Notes: generated from the sequence alone by a model not told the origin. A stretch of DNA of 64,000 nucleotides from Paenibacillus barcinonensis (GCF_003217495.1 NZ_QJSW01000006.1:1-64000), one strand, 5' to 3'; counted from the stretch's first letter, positions 8,354 to 18,386 are shown. Numbers and translations: made by a program.

Positions 8354-10288
8354 ATGAATGAAAGGCATCTGGACATACTTCTCCATTTGTTAAATGCAAA
8401 TACCCCCGTCACAGGGAGTGCTTTAGCTCAATTGTTTAATGTGAGTGACCGAACTGTAAGGTCAGACATCCGGGCTATCAATGCAGAGCTGCTCGAACAG
8501 AAAATGGAGATCCAATCATCCAAACAACGGGGGTACTACGTTGATGATTGGGCTAAGCCAGCAATCCGTCAACGGCTCAATCGTTTATGGGAGGAAAAGC
8601 CCATGTCTGTATTGCCAGACACTCCCGTTGAACGAATGACGTACATCGTGTTTGCTCTTTCATTTTCAACCAGCTACATCGGAATGGAACAACTCGCAGA
8701 ACATATTTACGTATCCAGGACGACGATTAATTTGGACGTGAGACGGCTTCAGGAAATCATTGAACAGATTCCTCAGCTGGAACTAAAAGTATCAACGACC
8801 AAGGGACTACTGCTTGTTGGCAACGAGATTTCAAAAAGAGCACTTATGCTTTACGTTCTGCAGCTGGAGCTGACGCATAGAAAGATGGAGATAGTCAATA
8901 GGCTAAGGATTGTCCTGCCCGAGGAACAATTAAATGATCGTTTGCTGGACCTGCAAAATTTGATAATTAACATGTTAAATGCAGGCGGCTATTTCCTGGC
9001 TGACCATGAGATTGTTTCTTTATCATTCGATTTCTTTATTACCTTCAAGCGTATCGAGCATGGCTTCGGTATCGTAACTCCGGTTGACGAAAATCTGGAC
9101 CATGAATTGACCGCAACATTAAGAAAAGCACTGGTCGGCGTTGTCGATACGATGGATGACAAGGAAATTGCTTATCTGCTTCAGAGAATGCGTTCGAAGC
9201 GGCTGTTAAGCAAGCAGAGCGGACAACTGCACGGTTTTGGTGAAGAAGCCGCATATATCGTTGATCGTCTAATCGCTGATATTCAGCGCAAATTCGGTAT
9301 ACCTTTCAACGAAAACACTGTGCTCAGGAATCATCTCATTCAACATATTGATCCGCTGATTAATCGCTTGAAAACGCATACCTTTGAATTCAACCCCTTG
9401 TCTGAAGAAACAAGGAAAAGATACCCGTTTGCATTTGAAATGTCCAATGTGCTGGTACCGATCATACAGAATCAATATGGACTCCTCCTGAACGAATCAG
9501 AGCTCGCATTTATCGCCCTGCATTTAGCAGTGGCATTGGAAGAAGTATTTGAAAAACCTGCGGTAGCCATCCTGTGTGGATCTGGATTAGCTACAGCTCA
9601 AATCTTGTACCGCCGTGTCATGTCCTATTACGGAGAGCGACTCGATTTGATTGGATGGTATTCTGTCTATCAGCTGGATGCCTTGCTGCGAGAGGAATTC
9701 GGAAAGGTAGATCTGTTGATTACGACCATTCCAATTGAACAAGAGGTAAACATCCCTTTACTTCTGGTTAACCCCTTATTGTCCAAATCAGACATGGCTC
9801 AAATTGAAAGCTATCTAACCGGCTCAATGATGGTACCGCAACCACGAAGTGAGGAGTTAACGGACACGTCCTTTTTTAACGAGCAATGCTTTCACTATTT
9901 TGTAAAAGGTCAGGATTATATATCCGTGCTTAAACAGATGGCCCAGAGCTTGTTGAAAGAGAAGGCAATCACAGATGTTGACGATTTCATTGCGTCTGTG
10001 CTGGAGCGGGAACGAATGCAATCCACGGTCTTTGGCAACGCTATTGCACTGCCGCATGCCATGGATTATCAGGCTAATTTCACATTTGTCTCCATCGGCG
10101 TGCTTAAAGAAGCGATCAAGCATGAAGGAAAAAGAATCAAAATCGTTCTGCTTGTCGCGATCAATCCCAAAGAAAAAGAGAAATTGAAACAGCTTTACAA
10201 AGTAATTGAGCATATTCTTGATCGTGAGGATATTAAAAACCTTTCACAAGCAAGCCAGTTTGAACAATTTATCAAGTATATATATTAA
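8354..10288 (+). CDS. PRD-domain PTS-responsive transcriptional activator (LicR/ManR type, 644 aa)
   Basis: The domains in order are: DeoR/HTH-11 helix-turn-helix (residues 1-60, NVSDRTVRSDIRAIN), Mga-like HTH (about 95-155), PRD1 (about 185-285), PRD2 (about 300-400, with His327, His331 and His390), EIIB-like domain with Cys408 in AILCGSGLA, and EIIA-like domain with His568 in GNAIALPHAM. This is the layout of activators tuned by phosphorylation from HPr and the PTS enzymes. It heads the PTS/GH3 operon (gap of 16 bases to the EIIB gene), so it most likely senses uptake through that EII and activates the operon. The ATG at 8354 has AGGAGGAG nearby. It is an activator type, not an RNA-binding antiterminator, because it has DNA-binding domains. 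Confidence 0.9.
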   Translation: MNERHLDILLHLLNANTPVTGSALAQLFNVSDRTVRSDIRAINAELLEQKMEIQSSKQRGYYVDDWAKPAIRQRLNRLWEEKPMSVLPDTPVERMTYIVFALSFSTSYIGMEQLAEHIYVSRTTINLDVRRLQEIIEQIPQLELKVSTTKGLLLVGNEISKRALMLYVLQLELTHRKMEIVNRLRIVLPEEQLNDRLLDLQNLIINMLNAGGYFLADHEIVSLSFDFFITFKRIEHGFGIVTPVDENLDHELTATLRKALVGVVDTMDDKEIAYLLQRMRSKRLLSKQSGQLHGFGEEAAYIVDRLIADIQRKFGIPFNENTVLRNHLIQHIDPLINRLKTHTFEFNPLSEETRKRYPFAFEMSNVLVPIIQNQYGLLLNESELAFIALHLAVALEEVFEKPAVAILCGSGLATAQILYRRVMSYYGERLDLIGWYSVYQLDALLREEFGKVDLLITTIPIEQEVNIPLLLVNPLLSKSDMAQIESYLTGSMMVPQPRSEELTDTSFFNEQCFHYFVKGQDYISVLKQMAQSLLKEKAITDVDDFIASVLERERMQSTVFGNAIALPHAMDYQANFTFVSIGVLKEAIKHEGKRIKIVLLVAINPKEKEKLKQLYKVIEHILDREDIKNLSQASQFEQFIKYIY

Positions 10289-10304
10289 TAAGGAGAGAAC
10301 ATCG

Positions 10305-10613
10305 ATGAATATCATTTTAGTATGCGCGGGCGGAATGTCTACAAGCATTTTGGTAACCAAAATGAAAAAGGCTTTAGCTCCCGACCAGCTGGATTGGAAA
10401 ATTGAGGCACATCCTGTTGGAGAACTGTCAGAGTATATTAACGAGTTTGACGTTGTATTGCTCGGGCCACAAGTATCTCACAAGCTAAAGGGTGTAGAAA
10501 AAGAATTTGGCGAAACCGGCAAGCCTATTGCCGTGATTAACAGCCTTGATTATGGTATGGGAAATGGGGATAAGGTGCTCCGTTTTGCGATAGATTTACA
10601 GAACAATAAATAA
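10305..10613 (+). CDS. PTS lactose/cellobiose-family EIIB (102 aa)
   Basis: A small cytoplasmic phosphocarrier starting MNIILVCAGGMSTSILV; Cys7 in the CxGGMSTS loop takes phosphate from EIIA and passes it to the sugar. The length is typical for EIIB of the Lac/Cel family. The true start is ATG 10305 behind AAGGAGAG at 10290-10297; an upstream in-frame extension overlaps the regulator gene and is not used. It is the second gene of the regulator-B-A-C-GH3 operon. Confidence 0.92.
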   Translation: MNIILVCAGGMSTSILVTKMKKALAPDQLDWKIEAHPVGELSEYINEFDVVLLGPQVSHKLKGVEKEFGETGKPIAVINSLDYGMGNGDKVLRFAIDLQNNK

Positions 10614-10638
10614 TACATGGATAAAGAGGGATAGATAT

Positions 10639-10956
10639 ATGGAAACCAATACTGAGCAACAGATTATGGGAATGATTCTTCATTCCGGAGAGGCTAACAA
10701 AAAAGCTTTTGCGGCGTTGGCTGAAGTACGTAAAAGGGATTTTGAGCAAGCCAGAGTGCTCATTAAAGAGGCTTCTGCGGAATCGGTCAAAGCCCATAAA
10801 ATTCAGACCAAGTTGATTCAAAAGGATGCGGCAAGCGAGGAAAAGCTCGAAATGAGCCTTCTGGTCGTGCACGCACAGGATCATCTAATGAAATCGTTAC
10901 TAACGATTGATTTGATTGAAGAATTGATTGAAGTATTCAGTGATCTCCACACCTAA
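10639..10956 (+). CDS. PTS lactose/cellobiose-family EIIA (105 aa)
   Basis: An all-helical EIIA of the Lac family. His78 in SLLVVHAQDHLMKS is the expected phosphorylation site; Asp81 and His82 follow in the conserved HxxDH pattern. It relays phosphate from HPr to the neighbouring EIIB. The ATG at 10639 follows a GAGGGAT site. Length and position, between the EIIB and EIIC genes, are normal for cellobiose or chitobiose systems. Confidence 0.92.
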   Translation: METNTEQQIMGMILHSGEANKKAFAALAEVRKRDFEQARVLIKEASAESVKAHKIQTKLIQKDAASEEKLEMSLLVVHAQDHLMKSLLTIDLIEELIEVFSDLHT

Positions 10957-10989
10957 CAAGAACTGGTCAAAGAAAGAGGCGGTAAGCAC

Positions 10990-12255
10990 ATGGCATTAAA
11001 AATGGAAGCGATTACGGACAAGCTTCAGCATTTCGCTGGAATTTTACAAGAAAATAAATATTTCGATTCAATTACCAAAGGTTTAATGGGGATTATGCCC
11101 ATTATTTTCATTGGGTCAATCGCGGCTCTTCTAAAGGGATTACCGATTCCGATTTATCAGGATTTTTTATCAAGCAGCAGCATAAAAGATTATCTCACGC
11201 TGATCACCAAGCTAACCACAGATATGACTGCGCTATACACGGTGTTCAGCATCGCTTACGCGATGTCACGCAATTTCAAACAAGATGGGCTGAATGCCGG
11301 ATTGCTTGCACTACTTAGCTTTCTGCTTCTGACACCGATTCGGATTGAAGAAAACGGAGAGTACATGCTGACTTTCCAATGGTTGGGGGCAACAGGACTT
11401 TTTATCTCTATCATTATAGGTCTGCTGGTCGGAAGACTCTATGTCATGTTGGTTTCTAAAGGTGTCGCCATCAAGATGCCTGACGGCGTTCCTCCCTCAG
11501 TAGCGAAGTCGTTTGCCGGCCTGATTCCAGGGATTATTATCGTGGCAGTGGTCGTGGTTATTAACGCTATCTTCAAAATGACGCATTATGAAAGTATTCA
11601 TAATTTCGTATACGAACTGCTTCAAACACCGTTACAAAACTTGGGTGGAACATACTGGGCATTTCTTCTCACCATAGGGTTCCTTAGCCAGATTTTCTGG
11701 GTTATTGGTATCCACGGAGGGATGGTTACGTTATCAGTGATGATGCCAATTTTCATGGCACTTGATCTGCAAAATCTGTCTGCCTTCTCGGCGGGTCAGC
11801 CGCTTCCTAATATTGTCGGTATCAATTTTATGTTTGTCTATGGTATTGGAGCAGGCTGCTCCATCGGGCTATCCTTTTTGTTCCTAGCTGCTAAAAGCAA
11901 ACGTTATAAGGAACTCGGTAAAATCACTGCGCCTTCGGCCGTATTTGGAATCAGTGAACCTACGATTTTCGGTGCGCCGATTATTCTGAACCCCGTTCTT
12001 GCAGTGCCTTTTATCATCAGTCCAATCATCAGCTATTCTTTGGCTTATTTCCTTACAGCGATTGATGTTCTTCCACGTCTTGGTCTGCAAGTACCTCTGG
12101 GCTTGCCGCCAATCATTAACGGATTTTTGTCTGGTGGATGGCGTGTAGCTGTGTTCCAGGTCATAATTATTATCATTTCTGTTATCACCTACTATCCTTT
12201 CTATAAAGCGATGGATAAAAAAGCGGTTTTGGATGAAACAGAGGTGAAGGCATAA
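10990..12255 (+). CDS. PTS EIIC, cellobiose/lichenan-type permease (421 aa)
   Basis: A membrane permease of the Lac/Cel EIIC family with about ten spans. Family landmarks are the conserved GISEPTIFGAPIILNP segment near residue 320 and NGFLSGGWR near the C terminus. It brings in and, with EIIB, phosphorylates a beta-linked disaccharide or oligosaccharide. The start at 10990 has an AAAGAGGCGG-type site upstream. Its stop codon overlaps the start of the GH3 gene by one base (TAATG), so the two are translationally coupled, which points to a beta-glucoside as substrate. Confidence 0.9.
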   Translation: MALKMEAITDKLQHFAGILQENKYFDSITKGLMGIMPIIFIGSIAALLKGLPIPIYQDFLSSSSIKDYLTLITKLTTDMTALYTVFSIAYAMSRNFKQDGLNAGLLALLSFLLLTPIRIEENGEYMLTFQWLGATGLFISIIIGLLVGRLYVMLVSKGVAIKMPDGVPPSVAKSFAGLIPGIIIVAVVVVINAIFKMTHYESIHNFVYELLQTPLQNLGGTYWAFLLTIGFLSQIFWVIGIHGGMVTLSVMMPIFMALDLQNLSAFSAGQPLPNIVGINFMFVYGIGAGCSIGLSFLFLAAKSKRYKELGKITAPSAVFGISEPTIFGAPIILNPVLAVPFIISPIISYSLAYFLTAIDVLPRLGLQVPLGLPPIINGFLSGGWRVAVFQVIIIIISVITYYPFYKAMDKKAVLDETEVKA

Positions 12256-14786
12256 TGATCCAAGAAATATGGAGCTCTATTGCCAAAACAGATGCCTTCA
12301 ATATGAAATTCACTTTTGAAATCACTAAAGACGAGGCTGCTTCTGTGCAAGCAGGAATCACGATGAGAATGGAACCACTCGATTTTCGTGTTCAATTCAA
12401 ACCGACCTCGCTTGTAGATGGCGAACTGAAGGCGGTAGGCTTCTCACACTTTTTTGGAGAAAAACCTGTTGAACTAGAGATGACCTTTACTCAAGAAGCA
12501 TTCCACGGATTTATTCTATTTCCGAAAATCGGCCGATTGGACTTGAAGGGCATGAGAGGAGCGGGGCCATCCTTGCTCGACGGCTTGAAAGAAGAAGTCC
12601 GGCAACTGCTTCCAAGGGAAGTCAAGGAACGAAGCAACGAAGAGATTGCTGGAGAAGTAGAAGCATTGCTCGCCCGCATGACGTTGAAAGACAAGATTGG
12701 ACAAATGAGCCAAACGATGGCCTCGGCTTTTTCCTTTGGAAACACGGTGATTGCAGATTCACCTCAGCAGATGGTAGAAGAGGGCAGAGTTGGTTCCATT
12801 CTAGGGGCGTTCGACATGAATAAAGTGTACGAACTACAACGCATCGCGGTAGAAAAGTCCCCTTTGGGCATACCGTTGTTCTTCAACGCCGATGTTATCC
12901 ATGGCTATCAGACCATTTTCCCGGTGCCTCTGGCATGGTCATGCAGCTGGAATATGGACTCGATCAGAAGAGCGGCTTCCATATCGGCCAAAGAAGCAGC
13001 TGCGTCTGGTATTACTTACAATCATGGGCCTATGGTCGATGTCACGCGTGATCCCCGTTGGGGCCGTGTTGTCGAAGGAGCGGGAGAAGATCCGTTTTTG
13101 GGCTCAGAGATCGCCAAAGCTTTGGTACAAGGTTATCAAGGTGATTCGTTATCAGATCGGAATACAATTATCGCTTGTTTGAAGCATTTTGTGGCTTATG
13201 GTGCAGTTGAGGCGGGCCGTGATTACAACACCGTGGATGTATCCGACCAGCGTTTGAGAGAAGTATACTTGCCACCCTTTAAAGCAGGAGTGGAGGCAGG
13301 TGCAGGTTCCGTAATGAATTCGTTTAACACAATTAATGGAATACCCGTCGCCGGGAATAAAGACATACTGAACACGTTACTTCGCGAAGAACTTGGGTTT
13401 AACGGCATGGTTATATCCGATTATGGATCGATCTCTGAATTGATTATGCACGGTGTTGCCAAGGACAAGAAACAGGCAGCGCAGCAAGCGATTAACGCTA
13501 CATTGGATATTGAAATGGTCACGTCTGTCTACGCCGAAGTTCTGCCGCAACTGATTGTAGAGGGACTGGTGCAGGAAGCACAACTGGACGAGGCCGTGAA
13601 ACGAATCCTCACTTTCAAATATAAAACGGGGATTATGGATGATCCCTATCGCTATATCCGTCCCGAAGAAGCGGAACAGCTGTATATGTCTGAAGAGCAC
13701 CTTCAAGCAAGCCTTGATCTTGCCCACCAATCGATTGTGCTCCTTAAAAATGATCAAACACTACCGTTATCACCAGAAAATTCAACGATTGCCTTGATTG
13801 GTCCCTTCAGCAACAGCAAGGATCTATTGGGTTCATGGCAATTTACGAATTATGCAGAGCAAACCGTTACGATTGCAAAAGGAATAGAGGATAAACTTCA
13901 TCATCCTGAAAAACTGCTGATCGTGCAGGGATGTGAGGTAGAACAGGCCATCGACGGCGGTGTGGAGCAGGCTGTGCGTGCTGCCAGACAAAGTGATATT
14001 GTAATCCTGTCGTTGGGAGAGCATAGCGAACAATCCGGTGAGGCAGCTTCCAGATCAAAACTTACGCTGCCTGATGCGCAGCTTGAACTGGCACGCGAAG
14101 TGATGAAAACCGGCAAGCCGGTCATTGTGCTCCTTACCAATGGACGTCCCCTTGTACTAGGCGATTTGCACGAACAAGCGAATGCCATCGTTGAAACATG
14201 GTATCTTGGAGCACAGGCAGGCCATGCTATCGCAGACGTATTATTCGGCGATTACAACCCTTCTGGAAAATTGACAATGAGCTTTCCGCAAAATGAGGGG
14301 CAAATTCCGGTTTATTACAATCACTTCAGCACAGGCAGACCTGCCAATGCTCGCCAAGGGAAATATGCCTCCAAATATTTGGACACGCCGAACGATCCGT
14401 TATACTGCTTCGGATTCGGCTTGAGCTACACTTCCTACGAGTATTCAGACCTTACCTTGAATACCACGAAATTGCGCCGGGATGAAGAACTGACAGCTTC
14501 GATCACCCTGCGAAACGTTGGTGCAATGGAGGGGGAAGAAATCGTACAGATGTATATTCAAGACATCACAGGAAGTGTGGTTAGACCCGTGAAAGAACTG
14601 AAAGGTTTCAAGAAGGTTAGACTCAAGCCCGGCGAAAGCCAAATCATCGAGTTCGAAATTAACGAGGCCCTGTTAAAATTTCACAACAAGAACAGCGATT
14701 TCGTAGCTGAAGATGGCGAATTCAAATTGTTCATTGGTCCGAATTCCGCGGAGCTCCAGAGCTGCGATTTTGAATTGATTGTCTAA
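12255..14786 (+). CDS. Glycoside hydrolase family 3 beta-glucosidase with extra N-terminal region (843 aa)
   Basis: The GH3 core begins near residue 130 (EALLARMTLKDKIGQM). Asp389 in GMVISDYGS is the nucleophile; KHFVAYG (about 310-316) and VTRDPRWGRVVEGAGEDP bind substrate, and Glu589 or Glu596 in GEHSEQSGEAASR is the acid/base candidate. The C terminus is a fibronectin-III-like domain (EEIVQMYIQDITGSVVRP). There is no signal peptide, so the enzyme is cytoplasmic and hydrolyses imported beta-glucosides. The first 125 residues are not part of the usual GH3 layout and I do not recognise them. Pairing GH3 with a PTS is unusual, because PTS products are phosphorylated and are usually cut by GH1 or GH4 enzymes. 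It is the last gene of the operon. Confidence 0.88.
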   Translation: MIQEIWSSIAKTDAFNMKFTFEITKDEAASVQAGITMRMEPLDFRVQFKPTSLVDGELKAVGFSHFFGEKPVELEMTFTQEAFHGFILFPKIGRLDLKGMRGAGPSLLDGLKEEVRQLLPREVKERSNEEIAGEVEALLARMTLKDKIGQMSQTMASAFSFGNTVIADSPQQMVEEGRVGSILGAFDMNKVYELQRIAVEKSPLGIPLFFNADVIHGYQTIFPVPLAWSCSWNMDSIRRAASISAKEAAASGITYNHGPMVDVTRDPRWGRVVEGAGEDPFLGSEIAKALVQGYQGDSLSDRNTIIACLKHFVAYGAVEAGRDYNTVDVSDQRLREVYLPPFKAGVEAGAGSVMNSFNTINGIPVAGNKDILNTLLREELGFNGMVISDYGSISELIMHGVAKDKKQAAQQAINATLDIEMVTSVYAEVLPQLIVEGLVQEAQLDEAVKRILTFKYKTGIMDDPYRYIRPEEAEQLYMSEEHLQASLDLAHQSIVLLKNDQTLPLSPENSTIALIGPFSNSKDLLGSWQFTNYAEQTVTIAKGIEDKLHHPEKLLIVQGCEVEQAIDGGVEQAVRAARQSDIVILSLGEHSEQSGEAASRSKLTLPDAQLELAREVMKTGKPVIVLLTNGRPLVLGDLHEQANAIVETWYLGAQAGHAIADVLFGDYNPSGKLTMSFPQNEGQIPVYYNHFSTGRPANARQGKYASKYLDTPNDPLYCFGFGLSYTSYEYSDLTLNTTKLRRDEELTASITLRNVGAMEGEEIVQMYIQDITGSVVRPVKELKGFKKVRLKPGESQIIEFEINEALLKFHNKNSDFVAEDGEFKLFIGPNSAELQSCDFELIV

Positions 14787-14852
14787 CTTGTGCGCGTTAC
14801 GATAGGGGATAAAGGAAAAGATTCTTATTTTGATGGATGTCATCGTGGCACT

Positions 14853-14935
14853 GTCGAGTGAAAAACATACTTCCATTAAAGTCGCTGTTTCAGCGGCTTT
14901 TTTTGTTTTATCGTTACAAGCTCTTGTCCCGAGGT
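14853..14935. repeat. Dispersed terminator-containing repeat, copy A
   Basis: This is one of three related intergenic segments (A here, B at 33158-33252, C at 45629-45727). Each holds a GTCGCT-AGCGGC hairpin followed by a T-run and TATCG. The right edge of A, CTTGTCCCGAGG (14922-14933), is nearly the reverse complement of the left edge of C (GTCGAGGGACAAGAAC). The hairpin at 14880-14904 would end transcription of the GH3 operon. Confidence 0.6.
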
Positions 14936-15080
14936 GACTAAATGCATTCATTCATTGCTGAAACATTTCCTTCTTTTTTATCTTGAAGTCCATGCTCATA
15001 TGACACATACTTAAATTTATTTACTCAAGCATTACGGATTGGTGGGGAAAATTTCTCGTTTTTACAGGGGGTGGAAGGTT

Positions 15081-16841
15081 GTGAGCACAAAAATCACCAG
15101 ATGGACCCTGCGATCCAAATTTATCGTGATCTTGCTGCTCTTCGGTGTGCTTCCCATGATTGTTATCGGCTGGGCTGGTTACAATGCCTCCAAGCGTACA
15201 ATCATTCACCAAGCTATGGAAATCCAGTCTCGTCTACTCGAACAGACAGTTGCCTCAGTGGACAGTGAGCTGTCCATGTACCAAATGCTAGCCGGATCGT
15301 TCGGGCAGGAGGAAAGCGTCCGCCAGATGCTTGATCCAGAATCTTCACCAGACGATCTGAAGCGGTACATCAAGGAATGGGATCTATTCAATCAATTGAT
15401 GAGCAAGCTGGTCTTTACCAAATTCAAAAAAACGCCCTCCATCATAATTTACGGCTATAACCGTAAAGTGTTCACAAGTTGGGGGGCAGACGGCAGCAGG
15501 CTAGCTGACTATCTTGACAGCAAGACGGAGTTCAAAAAAGTGCTGGAAGCCGGAAGCGGTGGACGGTTCGTATGGGTAACTCCGCATCTGGCGTTCGATC
15601 CGTCAAGCGCGACAGAGCCTATGCTCACTTATGAGGCCGGATATACGGATGCAAAGACCGGGAAAGAGTGGGGGAAAATAATGATTTCGAGTTCCGTGGC
15701 GGCCTTGGTAGAAGATCTGGCTTCGAATAACCAGTTTATCATCGCGAAACAGGATGGTTCCCCGGTGTATTCCGCATCAGACGCAACCGTGCCTGCTGAG
15801 ATCCTGCAAGAAGCGGTCGCTGCAGATTACGGTAAAGTCACCGCCGTACTGAATCAAGGGGAGAGCATGAACAATTCTCTCTATATATCCGCCAAGCTTC
15901 TGAATGATTGGGTCGTCGTCAAGGAGATTCCCTACCAAAATTTCCTGTCCGAGCTTGGACAGATCCGCAACATCTTGCTGGTGATCATCGGACTCTGCGC
16001 ATTACTGTCCATCCTTCTGGGACACTTGTTCACTGGCCGAATTCTGCGGCCAATTAAGCAGATGGTCCGTGTCATGAGAAGGATCGGGTCGGGCGAATGG
16101 ACACATCTTCCACTGATTCGCACCGACCCTGAGCTTGATCTACTCCAGCGTTCATTCCTGAGCATGACCTCTGATTTGAAGGAATTGCATGAGCGTATGG
16201 AGGTAGAGCAGCGGCAGAAGCTGGAGCTAGAGTTGCAAACGCTGCAATCGCAAATTCACCCCCATATGATTAAGAATACGCTGGCGGTAATCAGTGGGTT
16301 AGCGCTACACGGACAGATGGAGCAGATCCGTGAGGTCGTGCATGCTCTGGGATACTTTCTATCGTCAAAAATATATCCAGAGAATCCGCTCGTGACTGTT
16401 GAAGAGGATCTGGATGCACTCCAGCATTATCTGACTATTATGCAGATTCGCTACCCAGACCGCATTCATGTCCTGATTGATGTACCAGATGCACTGCTTG
16501 GGCAGCGCATCCCCCGCTTTACTTTGCAGCCGCTGGTGGAGAACAGTATCTATCACGGGATGTATGGTGAGGCACCAATTCATATCTGGATACAGGCCTA
16601 TGATATATCCGACACTTTCACCATCACTGTATCCGACAACGGGGCCGGTACAGTCAAACGTCCCCTCGAAGCGACCGTAGAAGTGGAGAAGGTAGAACAA
16701 ATGCAAACATATTCCGGAATTGGGTTGTCCAATATCCAGCAACGCATTGCTCTGTATTTCGGTGGAGCAGCAACCTTGCACTTCGAAAGCTCTCCAGGAT
16801 CCGGCGCCCAGGTGGAGGTAACGCTGCCAAAGCGACAATAA
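15081..16841 (+). CDS. YesM-type sensor histidine kinase (586 aa)
   Basis: A membrane span near residues 12-33 and a second near 297-317 bracket an extracellular sensor domain (dCache-like by size). HAMP follows, then a His_kinase (PF06580) core. The phosphoacceptor is His395 in QIHPHMIKNTLAVISG; the usual family motif is QINPHFLYNTL, so this is a divergent version. The ATPase has QPLVENSIYHG (N box), DNGAG (G1) and GIGLSNIQQRI (G2). The GTG at 15081 follows an AGGGGGTGG site; the TTG at 15039 has none. It is paired with the YesN-type regulator 34 bp downstream and senses an extracellular saccharide for the ABC/GH88/PL8 operon. Confidence 0.88.
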   Translation: MSTKITRWTLRSKFIVILLLFGVLPMIVIGWAGYNASKRTIIHQAMEIQSRLLEQTVASVDSELSMYQMLAGSFGQEESVRQMLDPESSPDDLKRYIKEWDLFNQLMSKLVFTKFKKTPSIIIYGYNRKVFTSWGADGSRLADYLDSKTEFKKVLEAGSGGRFVWVTPHLAFDPSSATEPMLTYEAGYTDAKTGKEWGKIMISSSVAALVEDLASNNQFIIAKQDGSPVYSASDATVPAEILQEAVAADYGKVTAVLNQGESMNNSLYISAKLLNDWVVVKEIPYQNFLSELGQIRNILLVIIGLCALLSILLGHLFTGRILRPIKQMVRVMRRIGSGEWTHLPLIRTDPELDLLQRSFLSMTSDLKELHERMEVEQRQKLELELQTLQSQIHPHMIKNTLAVISGLALHGQMEQIREVVHALGYFLSSKIYPENPLVTVEEDLDALQHYLTIMQIRYPDRIHVLIDVPDALLGQRIPRFTLQPLVENSIYHGMYGEAPIHIWIQAYDISDTFTITVSDNGAGTVKRPLEATVEVEKVEQMQTYSGIGLSNIQQRIALYFGGAATLHFESSPGSGAQVEVTLPKRQ

Positions 16842-16875
16842 GCTAATAAAGCTGTGTTCATAAGGAGGCGACAAC

Positions 16876-18354
16876 ATGTCCATTCGAACGATGCTGGTAG
16901 AAGATGAGTGGCTAATTAGAGAGGCATTGCTAAGAACAGTGCCCTGGGAGCAATACGGCTTTGAAATAGCGGGTCAGGCGGGCAATGGAAAAGATGCTCT
17001 CGAAATGTTCATCCGGTTGCAGCCGGATGTTGTGATAACGGATATCCGCATGCCAGGAATGGACGGGATGGAACTGATCGCCTGTATCCGCGAGATATCA
17101 CCGACAGTGCTGATTTGTATACTCAGCAGCCATACCGACTTTGGGCTTGCTAGGCAAGGTATACGCTACGGAGTGTTCGAGTATTTGGACAAACTGAATC
17201 TATCATCCGGAGAGGTCGAGCATTGCCTAGAACGGCTGTATGATACTTTTCACGGGAAGCTTTCCGAGCAAAGCGGGGGTTCCGGGCTACGGGAAGCATC
17301 CCAGCCTGAAGTTCGGAAACTTGAGCTACATTCTCCATCCGCCTGGCTGAAACAGTTCAGGCCAAGTGCGCGGGATGACGCTGGCTGGAGATGGATTATT
17401 ATGCTGATGGACCGGGAAATATGGGGGCAGACGGACATTCATGCTTGGCTGGAGGGGTTTCCCTACCCGGCCGTCATAGCGGAGAGGCGATTGTTCGTTG
17501 ACACGGAGCAACGGTTGCATCTTATTCTAGAGGACAGAATTGAAGTACCGCGCCTGCTGCTGGAGCGCTATGAGGATACGGGTATACTGATCAGCTCCAG
17601 AGTGGCCGGACCGAGCGAGTGGGAGAAGGCTTACCGTGAAGCGGAGGAATTACAGGCAGATCTATTCTATACGGGCTGGAACCATATGGTGGAGTATGGA
17701 CACAAGCGTATATATCAAATCTCCGTCCCGGTACTTCAGGCTGAACAGGAGCAGAATCTGATTGCCTTGCTGGCGAGCGGCAATGCGAATGCCATTATGG
17801 ATTGTTTAGATCAGCTGATGCAGGACGCCGAGCGGCGTAGCGTTCATCCAAAGCGGCTGGTTCAGGCGCTAACGATGTTGCTCACGCGGAATATTCCCGG
17901 CAGATATTTTCATCAGGAGCATATCGCAGCTTGGGGGGAAACCATCAGTCTTGCCCATTCCTGCACAACCGCCGGACAATTCATGGAGCGGATGTCAACT
18001 GCCTTAAGGACCGTTATGCAGGACAATGAACGCTCGGTGACCATAGATGTGGAATCAGCGATCCGCTATGTGCAGAAGCATTATGCAGAGAAGATAACGC
18101 TTGGCCGCTTGGCTGGTGCTGTTCATCTAAATCCAAATTATTTCTCCACGCTGTTTAAGGAACAGACTGGAGAGACGCCTATGTCCTTCGTAGCTGGCTT
18201 TCGTGTGGAAAGGGCTAAAGAGCTGCTCAGGCGCAGAGAAGGAAGCATACAGGAGATTGCAGAGCAGGTAGGTCTGCATAATCTCAGTCATTTCTCACGG
18301 GTATTCAAAAAATGGACAGGAAAAACGCCCTCGGAATACCGCGGGGATCTGTAA
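16876..18354 (+). CDS. YesN-type response regulator, AraC output domain (492 aa)
   Basis: The receiver domain (1-120) has the acidic pocket MLVEDEW, phosphoacceptor Asp56 in VVITDIRMPG, Ser84 and Lys106. A linker of about 270 residues follows, then two AraC helix-turn-helices at the C terminus (ITLGRLAGAVHLNPNYFSTL and SIQEIAEQVGLHNLSHFSRV). It is the partner of the upstream kinase and the likely activator of the ABC importer, GH88 and PL8 genes. The ATG at 16876 has a TAAGGAGGCGA site. A terminator at 18387 closes the two-gene unit. Confidence 0.92.
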   Translation: MSIRTMLVEDEWLIREALLRTVPWEQYGFEIAGQAGNGKDALEMFIRLQPDVVITDIRMPGMDGMELIACIREISPTVLICILSSHTDFGLARQGIRYGVFEYLDKLNLSSGEVEHCLERLYDTFHGKLSEQSGGSGLREASQPEVRKLELHSPSAWLKQFRPSARDDAGWRWIIMLMDREIWGQTDIHAWLEGFPYPAVIAERRLFVDTEQRLHLILEDRIEVPRLLLERYEDTGILISSRVAGPSEWEKAYREAEELQADLFYTGWNHMVEYGHKRIYQISVPVLQAEQEQNLIALLASGNANAIMDCLDQLMQDAERRSVHPKRLVQALTMLLTRNIPGRYFHQEHIAAWGETISLAHSCTTAGQFMERMSTALRTVMQDNERSVTIDVESAIRYVQKHYAEKITLGRLAGAVHLNPNYFSTLFKEQTGETPMSFVAGFRVERAKELLRRREGSIQEIAEQVGLHNLSHFSRVFKKWTGKTPSEYRGDL

Positions 18355-18386
18355 AACAGAACACAAAACTGAATATTAGACTAACC

